Shown: piece by piece, positions 5,281 through 5,781 of the stretch
Numbering within the stretch: the stretch's first letter is position 1
How the letters are laid out: every line of letters starts with the position of its first letter
DNA from: Dehalococcoidales bacterium
Lineage (GTDB): Bacteria; Chloroflexota; Dehalococcoidia; Dehalococcoidales; UBA5627
Direction of reading: 5' to 3'
DNA: 5,781 bases
NCBI GenBank assembly: GCA_012520835.1
Contig: JAAYNN010000154.1
Location: 1-5,781 of the forward strand
Program-made: the position numbers and the translations under genes
The notes under the pieces: generated by a model
Databases searched by the model: none
Told to the model about the DNA's origin: nothing
The model's input: only the letters and a program-made list of their open reading frames with translations

Positions 5281-5306
5281 GACTTTTATCGAATACCTTA
5301 ACGAGA

Positions 5307-5315
5307 ATTATATCA
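5307..5315 (-). promoter_or_regulatory. Extended -10 promoter for hisA
   Basis: The minus strand reads TGATATAAT: a perfect -10 box at 5312-5307 with TGn. No TTGACA-like box lies upstream at 16-18 bases. Predicted start is near 5300, giving about 33 untranslated bases to ATG 5267. Confidence 0.7.
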
Positions 5316-5416
5316 TAATATACGTATTTAACGATAATAATTAAGGGAAAAGGGAGGATTATTTTTTGATGGGTCTGTTGCTGTACTACTGTTTTGCTAC
5401 ATATCGATACTCGGGA

Positions 5417-5479
5417 CCGGATTCTAATTGTCATTCTGAAACCCCGACAAGTCGGGACTGAAGAATCCGGGGGGTGGGG
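5417..5479 (+). repeat. TGTCATTCTGA...GAAGAATC structured repeat with G-rich tail
   Basis: Core at 5426-5467. ATTCT (5433-5437) can pair with AGAAT (5462-5466), and an inner stem CCCGA (5443-5447)/TCGGG (5452-5456) sits inside. An alternative outer stem is CCGGATTCT (5417-5425) with AGAATCCGG (5462-5470). The tail GGGGTGGGG lies at 5471-5479. Relatives lie at 5627-5672 (opposite strand), 5737-5767 and, degenerate, 2396-2422. Confidence 0.75.
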
Positions 5480-5484
5480 AGAAA

Positions 5485-5500
5485 TCCCGATAAATCGGGA
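5485..5500. repeat. Inverted repeat TCCCGAT-AA-ATCGGGA
   Basis: Perfect 7-base arms around AA. It resembles the inner CCCGAC-AA-GTCGGG stem of the neighbouring element at 5443-5456, so the two probably belong to one family. Confidence 0.6.
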
Positions 5501-5519
5501 CAACAGGGAAAAATAAAAT

Positions 5520-5561
5520 TTCCGTTCGCCCAGAGCCTGTCGAAGGGTCAAACGAACGGAA
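5520..5561. repeat. TTCCGTTCG...CGAACGGAA inverted-repeat element
   Basis: Nine-base arms TTCCGTTCG and CGAACGGAA (ending at 5520 and 5561 after trimming one uncertain base) flank a core containing GAGCCTGTCGAAGGG. Its reverse complement, CCTTCGACAGGCTC, is a widespread intergenic repeat motif. It is related to the centre of the long element at 4447-4503. Confidence 0.65.
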
Positions 5562-5582
5562 GAACACATACTGTTAATCGGC

Positions 5583-5616
5583 GCCGTTATGGTTCGACAT
5601 GCTCACCACGAACGGC
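5583..5616 (+). repeat. GCCGTT...AACGGC inverted-repeat element, short copy
   Basis: A 34-base element with 6-base terminal inverted repeats and an inner GTTCG/CGAAC pairing. Its ends match the 57-base copy at 4447-4503, which lies on the other side of hisA in the opposite orientation. TTT follows on the plus strand, as TTTT follows the other copy. Confidence 0.7.
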
Positions 5617-5626
5617 TTTGGTATTA

Positions 5627-5672
5627 CCCCACCCCAGATGCCTCGTTCGACCACCACGAACTCGGCATGACA
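5627..5672 (-). repeat. TGTCATGCC...GGCATC structured repeat with G-rich tail
   Basis: On the minus strand it reads TGTCATGCCGAG, an inner GTTCG/CGAAC stem, GAGGCATC, then GGGGTGGGG. Outer stem: GGCAT (5664-5668) with ATGCC (5638-5642). It has the same architecture and tail as 5429-5479, with two base pairs of the outer stem changed on both sides. Confidence 0.65.
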
Positions 5673-5695
5673 TTTAGTTAGGCTACCACAAACCC

Positions 5696-5710
5696 AGCAT
5701 GACAATCATG
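5696..5710 (-). repeat. Fragment of the TGTCATGCT repeat
   Basis: AGCATGACA (5696-5704) is the reverse complement of TGTCATGCT, the 5' end of the same family, without a matching second arm. It overlaps the small palindrome CATGA-CAA-TCATG (5698-5710). Confidence 0.35.
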
Positions 5711-5736
5711 AACTTCGTTGTGCGGAGTACCCACGC

Positions 5737-5767
5737 AATTGTCATTCTGAGGCGAAGCCGAAGAATC
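5737..5767 (+). repeat. TGTCATTCTGA...GAAGAATC repeat, short copy
   Basis: AATTGTCATTCTGA (5737-5750) is identical to 5426-5439, and GAAGAATC (5760-5767) to 5460-5467. The inner stem here is GGC-GAA-GCC (5751-5759) instead of CCCGA/TCGGG, and the G-rich tail is missing. Confidence 0.7.
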
Positions 5768-5781
5768 TAAGGCTTATCGAA

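Larger units (their letters stand above)
5401..5781. other. Repeat-rich non-coding region
   Basis: No credible gene was found on either strand over these 381 bases. The region is nearly filled with short inverted repeats from two or three families, listed separately. Open frames here are made of repeat sequence and match nothing I recognise. The gene beyond the right edge is unknown. Confidence 0.75.

Noticed and set aside
5369..5461. 30-codon plus-strand ORF MGLLLYYCFATYRYSG... preceded by GGGAGG
   Set aside because: The second half is encoded by the repeat element, and the binding site is 11 bases away; probably chance.
5246..5677. Open frames on both strands through the right-hand region
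   Set aside because: Their translations are mostly repeat sequence; they match no family I know and lack credible starts.
5417..5767. CRISPR array
   Set aside because: The repeats differ in sequence, orientation and spacing, and each is itself palindromic; there are no regular spacers or cas genes.

Overview
The window is a compact stretch of a bacterial chromosome. It carries nine protein genes on both strands: one partial gene at the left edge, eight complete genes, and about 460 bases at the right end that are repeats rather than genes. The ribosomal proteins L21, L27 and zinc-type L31, bacterial CoaE and separate HisA and HisI all point to a bacterium of middling GC content. The structured intergenic repeats (TGTCATTCTGA...GAAGAATC and CCGTTCG...CGAACGG) recall those I associate with Chloroflexota (Dehalococcoidia-like) and other environmental genomes. 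That placement is a tentative impression, not a demonstration.

Layout. (1) Bases 1-1040 and 1075-1557, minus strand: an Lrp/AsnC-family regulator followed 34 bases later by a PLP-dependent class I aminotransferase that runs off the left edge. The pair resembles Bacillus alaR-alaT (yugG-yugH). (2) Bases 1785-2375, plus strand, divergent from the regulator: a six-helix MarC/SnatA-family membrane protein. (3) Bases 2446-3879, plus strand: coaE, rplU, rpmA and rpmE. The ribosomal trio has its own promoter inside the end of coaE and ends at a strong hairpin terminator at 3908-3933. (4) Bases 4023-5267, minus strand: hisA then hisI, converging on rpmE and separated from each other by 210 bases that include a repeat element. 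(5) Bases 5401-5781: a cluster of inverted and direct repeats with no credible gene.

How the genes work together. The left block looks like amino-acid homeostasis: regulator, transaminase and possible neutral amino-acid transporter around one divergent promoter region. The middle block joins the last step of CoA synthesis with ribosome assembly. HisI and HisA catalyse consecutive steps (third and fourth) of histidine synthesis.

Most notable points. rplU appears to start at ATT, because no ATG, GTG or TTG is available at the L21 N-terminus. All five inferred promoters carry a TGn extension before the -10 box, and only the ribosomal one has a consensus -35. The repeats at the right end show paired base changes that preserve a stem; a decayed copy sits in the coaE leader, and another repeat family flanks hisA in inverted orientation. 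I found no phage, CRISPR, defence, tRNA or rRNA feature, and no evidence for a wholly new system.
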